Source of the DNA: Paenibacillus phytohabitans
GTDB taxonomy: Bacteria > Bacillota > Bacilli > Paenibacillales > Paenibacillaceae
DNA: 64,000 nucleotides
Direction of reading: 5' to 3'
NCBI RefSeq assembly: GCF_013141775.1
Contig: NZ_WHOB01000069.1
Coordinates: 434,001 to 498,000 of the forward strand
The notes beneath the pieces are model-generated. The model searched no databases, was not told the origin of the DNA, and saw only the letters and a program-made list of their open reading frames with translations. This document shows, piece by piece, positions 61,252 to 64,000 of the stretch. Each line of letters opens with the position of its first letter. Position 1 is the first letter of the stretch. The translations under genes and the position numbers were made by a program.

Positions 61252-62523
61252 TTGAAGAAAATTAAACAATGGAAGCTCGGACTCATGATGACAGTGCTGA
61301 TGCTGATGCTGCCAGCAGGAACAGGTAGCGCAGCCGCTATGCTGGAAGAGGTTCCATTTCCGATGGATTCCAGCAATCAGGCCGGATGGTGGGCTCCCCT
61401 TGCCACGTATGGACTGGGTTATGAGTATGCGTACATGGCCTATAATGCACCGGGAACTATTGCTGGTAAGCATACCGTTGCCATTGCTAGACGGGATAAC
61501 AATGGGATTTGGAGCAAGCTGCCGCTCATGAACGGTACCGCACCTGCAGAATATCTTGACGATCTGGGGCATAATCAGCCGTCGATGGCCAGAGACGGGA
61601 GCGGCCGGTTTCACGTATTCGCCTCCATGCACAGCAATCCGTGGCAGTACTTCCGTTCGGATACGGTAGGCGGGATTCCGCAGAATCACTCCGATGAGCT
61701 GCCTCAAGGCATGACGGTAACCTATCCGGTATTGGCGACAGCCCCGAACGGGGATTTGTATCTGATGGCGCGTGCTGACAAAGATCCGGCAGGCAAAAGA
61801 GAGGCCGTTCTGTTCCGCTGGAATAATGCCGAATCTGTGTGGAGCCAGGTCAAGGTGATTGCCGCGCACCTTAACCGGTCTGTATACCCTGACGATCTGG
61901 TCTTTGATGCCAGCGGAGATCTTCATATCTTGTTCGAGTGGGCGTATTTCGCCGCCAGCCCGCTGCGCCACCAGCTGTCTTATCTGAAATATAGTCCTTC
62001 CACGGGGGGATTCTCCAAAGCAGACGGAACGCCTGTGTCAGCTCCGGTCTCACTGACTACCGCAGATATTGTGCAGCCTATGGCTCCTAGTGAAGCCTAT
62101 ATACAGAGTGGCAGCGATCCCGGCGGACCGGGCGTTCAGAGCGCCAAGATGACGCTCGATACTCTCGGCCGCCCGGTTATCGCGTACCGCTATCGTGAAG
62201 AAGGCGCTACGAGCTTCTCGGTTAAGCAGGCCACTTATGGCACAGGGGGATGGGTGCTGCAGACGGTCTATAATGCAGCTCCGACTACAGCCGCAATTGA
62301 TGTGACCTGGGCAGGCAATGCCGCAAGAATCTATTACGTGAAAAGCAGCGGCAGCGATCGTGCATTCATGGCCGTAAATACGGGCGCAGGCTGGACCGAA
62401 ACATCGCTTGCGCCGGGTATCCCGGTCGAGCGGCTGGCGGTTGACCGCAGTCCCAAAGGTATCGATATCCTGTATCTGGTGGATGTGACGAACCTGAAGC
62501 TCTATTACGGGCGTAACGAATAG
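61252..62523 (+). CDS. Secreted BNR_4-family beta-propeller protein, possible polysaccharide lyase
   Basis: A 423-residue secreted protein. Signal peptide about 1-28, ending near GSAAA. The body is a seven-bladed propeller type; GHNQPSMARDGSGRFHVFASMHSNPWQYFRSD is the BNR_4 family signature seen in some ulvan- and other uronate-lyase families, and YPVLATAPNGDLYLMAR is a further blade. Enzyme activity is inferred only from the family and from the neighbouring pectin enzyme. The start is TTG with AAGGAGGCGGAAGGG upstream. Confidence 0.75.
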   Translation: MKKIKQWKLGLMMTVLMLMLPAGTGSAAAMLEEVPFPMDSSNQAGWWAPLATYGLGYEYAYMAYNAPGTIAGKHTVAIARRDNNGIWSKLPLMNGTAPAEYLDDLGHNQPSMARDGSGRFHVFASMHSNPWQYFRSDTVGGIPQNHSDELPQGMTVTYPVLATAPNGDLYLMARADKDPAGKREAVLFRWNNAESVWSQVKVIAAHLNRSVYPDDLVFDASGDLHILFEWAYFAASPLRHQLSYLKYSPSTGGFSKADGTPVSAPVSLTTADIVQPMAPSEAYIQSGSDPGGPGVQSAKMTLDTLGRPVIAYRYREEGATSFSVKQATYGTGGWVLQTVYNAAPTTAAIDVTWAGNAARIYYVKSSGSDRAFMAVNTGAGWTETSLAPGIPVERLAVDRSPKGIDILYLVDVTNLKLYYGRNE

Positions 62524-62531
62524 ACGAATAG

Positions 62532-62597
62532 AGGAGGACTCAGATTCCTTTGTTTGTGTTAATCAGGCGTTATTCGCGGAATCTCAGTCCGCTTCAA
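62532..62597. repeat. Inverted pair of GGACTGAGA-type repeats
   Basis: GAGGACTCAGATTCC (about 62535-62549) and GGAATCTCAGTCCGC (about 62578-62592) face each other and can fold. They belong to the family at 4831-5016. Confidence 0.65.
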
Positions 62598-62615
62598 TAT
62601 AACTTCCCATACGTC

Positions 62616-62649
62616 AAAAAAAAGAACCTGAGCAGCAACTCAGGTTCTT
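62616..62649 (-). terminator. Intrinsic terminator oriented on the minus strand
   Basis: AAGAACCTGAG (62622-62632) pairs with CTCAGGTTCTT (62639-62649); the run of eight A before it is a T run on the minus strand. No T run follows on the plus strand. Confidence 0.7.
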
Positions 62650-62653
62650 CATA

Positions 62654-62682
62654 TTGCATATATACATACACGATGATATAAT
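62654..62682 (+). promoter_or_regulatory. Promoter of rph
   Basis: TTGCAT (62654-62659), 17 bases, TATAAT (62677-62682), with TGA before the -10 (extended -10). The leader to the ATG would be about 113 nt. Confidence 0.65.
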
Positions 62683-62736
62683 CACTTCACAACTGTTTTG
62701 ATTTTAAATAACATAGTTAATGCATCTTATATATTT

Positions 62737-62765
62737 AATATAACATGCCGGAAATTTCTTGTCAA
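62737..62765 (-). promoter_or_regulatory. Minus-strand promoter facing the rph promoter
   Basis: On the minus strand TTGACA (62760-62765), 17 bases, TATATT (62737-62742), with TGT just before the -10. It is a nearly ideal vegetative promoter reading towards 62616. Confidence 0.55.
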
Positions 62766-62801
62766 ATATTTTTTCAACTCAATAGTTAGGGGAGATACGG
62801 G

Positions 62802-64000
62802 ATGGATGCTTTGGTTCTTGGTTTTGAGGAAATGGATAATACGCAGCTGCTGCTGGTTGGCGGCAAAGGGTTAAATCTGGGGATGTTATCAGGAATAAAA
62901 GGCATCCAAGTTCCCGAAGGCTTCTGTGTTACAACCACGGCTTATCAGGAAGCAATCTTGCATAACGATACCTATCATGTTCTTCTGAACCGGCTAACCA
63001 CACTGCGAGCGGACAACCGGGAGCAGATTAGAGAAATCAGCAGGGAGATCCGCCGGATGATTACGGAAGCAGAAATTCCGTCCGGGGTTGTAACAGCAGT
63101 TACACAGGTTCTCTCCCGGCTGGGGAGTGAACAGGCTTACGCGGTACGTTCCAGTGCGACTGCTGAGGATCTGCCGCATGCCTCTTTTGCCGGCCAGCAA
63201 GACACCTATTTGAATATTATCGGCGTTGATGCCATCCTCCAGCATATCCGCAAATGTTGGGCCTCACTATTCACGGACCGCGCGGTAATCTACCGGCTGC
63301 AGAATGGTTTTGACCACACTCAGGTCTATTTGTCAGTTATCATTCAAAGAATGGTCTTCCCGCAGGCTTCAGGTATTCTGTTTACCGCCGATCCGGTTAC
63401 AAATAACCGCAAGCTGCTGTCCATCGACGCCAGCTTTGGACTTGGAGAAGCATTGGTCTCAGGCCTGGTGTCTCCCGATTGCTATAAGGTGAAGGAAGGC
63501 GAGATCATTGATAAGCGGATTGCAGCCAAAAAACTGGCTATTTACGGACTGCAGCAAGGCGGTACTGAAACCCGGCAGCTTGATTCCGGCCAGCAACAGG
63601 CGCAGACGCTTACTGAAACGCAGATTTTACAGCTTGCACAAATCGGCAGACAAATCGAGACTTATTTTGGCTCACCCCAGGATATTGAATGGTGTCTGGC
63701 TGATGATACCTTCTATATTGTGCAGAGCCGTCCCATCACCACGCTATTCCCGATCCCTGAAGCCAATGATCAAGAGAACCGCGCTTATGTATCTGTGGGT
63801 CATGGGCAAATGATGACAGATGCTATGAAGCCGCTGGGCCTGTCTTTTCACCTGTTAATTACTCCTGCTCCCATGCGTATAGCCGGCGGAAGACTGTTTG
63901 TCGATGTCACCTCCTATTTGGCTTCGTCCTCCAGAATGATGATCATAGATACCTTGGGGAAATCCGATCCGCTCGTCAAAGACGCGCTTATGACTATCGT
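62802..64000 (+). CDS. rph: Rifampin phosphotransferase (RPH), 5' part, runs past the window end
   Basis: At least 399 residues, open to the window edge. The N terminus VLGFEEMDNTQLLLVGGKGLNLGMLS, YAVRSSATAEDLPHASFAGQQDTYLNI, CWASLFTDRAVIYRLQNGFDH and SIDASFGLGEALVSGLVSPDCYKV are those of rifampin phosphotransferases; QDIEWCLADDTFYIVQSRPITT ends the ATP-grasp part. The enzyme inactivates rifamycins with ATP. PEP synthase is the main alternative, but the segments match RPH better. The rifampin-binding and His domains lie beyond the window. GGGGAGA precedes the ATG. Confidence 0.87.
   Translation, partial: MDALVLGFEEMDNTQLLLVGGKGLNLGMLSGIKGIQVPEGFCVTTTAYQEAILHNDTYHVLLNRLTTLRADNREQIREISREIRRMITEAEIPSGVVTAVTQVLSRLGSEQAYAVRSSATAEDLPHASFAGQQDTYLNIIGVDAILQHIRKCWASLFTDRAVIYRLQNGFDHTQVYLSVIIQRMVFPQASGILFTADPVTNNRKLLSIDASFGLGEALVSGLVSPDCYKVKEGEIIDKRIAAKKLAIYGLQQGGTETRQLDSGQQQAQTLTETQILQLAQIGRQIETYFGSPQDIEWCLADDTFYIVQSRPITTLFPIPEANDQENRAYVSVGHGQMMTDAMKPLGLSFHLLITPAPMRIAGGRLFVDVTSYLASSSRMMIIDTLGKSDPLVKDALMTI

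Larger units (their letters stand above)
62616..62730 (-). ncRNA. Candidate antisense/small RNA of about 115 nt upstream of rph
   Basis: A near-consensus minus-strand promoter (62737-62765) and a strong intrinsic terminator (62616-62649) bracket about 80 nt with no gene. A ten-codon frame (start near 62715) is present but has no ribosome site. The RNA would overlap the first part of the rph leader in antisense. Not recognised as a known family. Confidence 0.4.

Overview
The window looks like a chromosomal segment of a Paenibacillus-type member of the Bacillales. The signs are strong AGGAGG ribosome sites, frequent TTG/GTG starts, a bacillithiol-type deacetylase (BshB2), LutABC, Fur- and MntR-like operators, a cre site, and very large secreted pectin-active enzymes. 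No rRNA, tRNA, CRISPR array, transposase or integrase was seen. Most of it has moderate GC. Two stretches are clearly AT-rich and look acquired: about 1-3300 (a metallophosphoesterase-STAND ATPase) and about 30300-31700 (a HEIGH lipoprotein and a Cys-rich protein).

Layout. 171-3293: solitary AT-rich conflict-type protein. 3552-6374: bshB2, a MarR regulator and an MFS exporter under a palindromic operator. 6516-12068: sugar O-acetyltransferase, lutCBA (lactate oxidation) divergent from aldA (lactaldehyde to lactate) with a cre site, and a GNAT. 12280-14781: mntBCA manganese ABC importer behind two MntR-like operators. 15006-21462: a six-gene iron operon (FTR1 permease, P19 lipoprotein, DUF2318 membrane protein, two FtsX-like permeases, ATPase) behind a perfect Fur box. 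21665-30086: SDRs, GNAT, CMD-family protein, aldo/keto reductase, MaoC, epoxide hydrolase and a short UvrA paralogue. 30459-32426: the second AT-rich stretch and a methyltransferase. 32664-36094: a complete flavodiiron protein, rubredoxin reductase, rubredoxin and Crp/Fnr regulator module, with a Fur-like box in its leader.

36183-53110 is a run of small redox and regulator pairs: TetR with ketopantoate reductase-like protein, WYL with GyrI-like protein, TetR with an Old Yellow Enzyme, TrmB with an MFS exporter, and TetR with cupin, aldo/keto reductase and alcohol dehydrogenase. Palindromic operators can be seen in most of the divergent gaps. Between them lie a GDPD, a beta-lactamase-fold hydrolase, an orphan AAA+ ATPase and Nudix proteins (one apparently truncated at the 5' end).

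53310-62523: an LprI-like lipoprotein, a 2131-residue secreted PL11 rhamnogalacturonan lyase carrying two CE12-type esterase domains, and a secreted BNR_4 beta-propeller, together suggesting pectin or other plant polysaccharide breakdown. The window ends inside a rifampin phosphotransferase gene. Its upstream region holds a good forward promoter and, on the opposite strand, a near-consensus promoter plus intrinsic terminator that could make a small RNA of about 115 nt. Two dispersed palindromic repeat families (GGACTGAGA type and TGTTGTAT-N3-ATACAACA type), an 8-bp repeat tract and a 52-bp tandem repeat occupy intergenic gaps.
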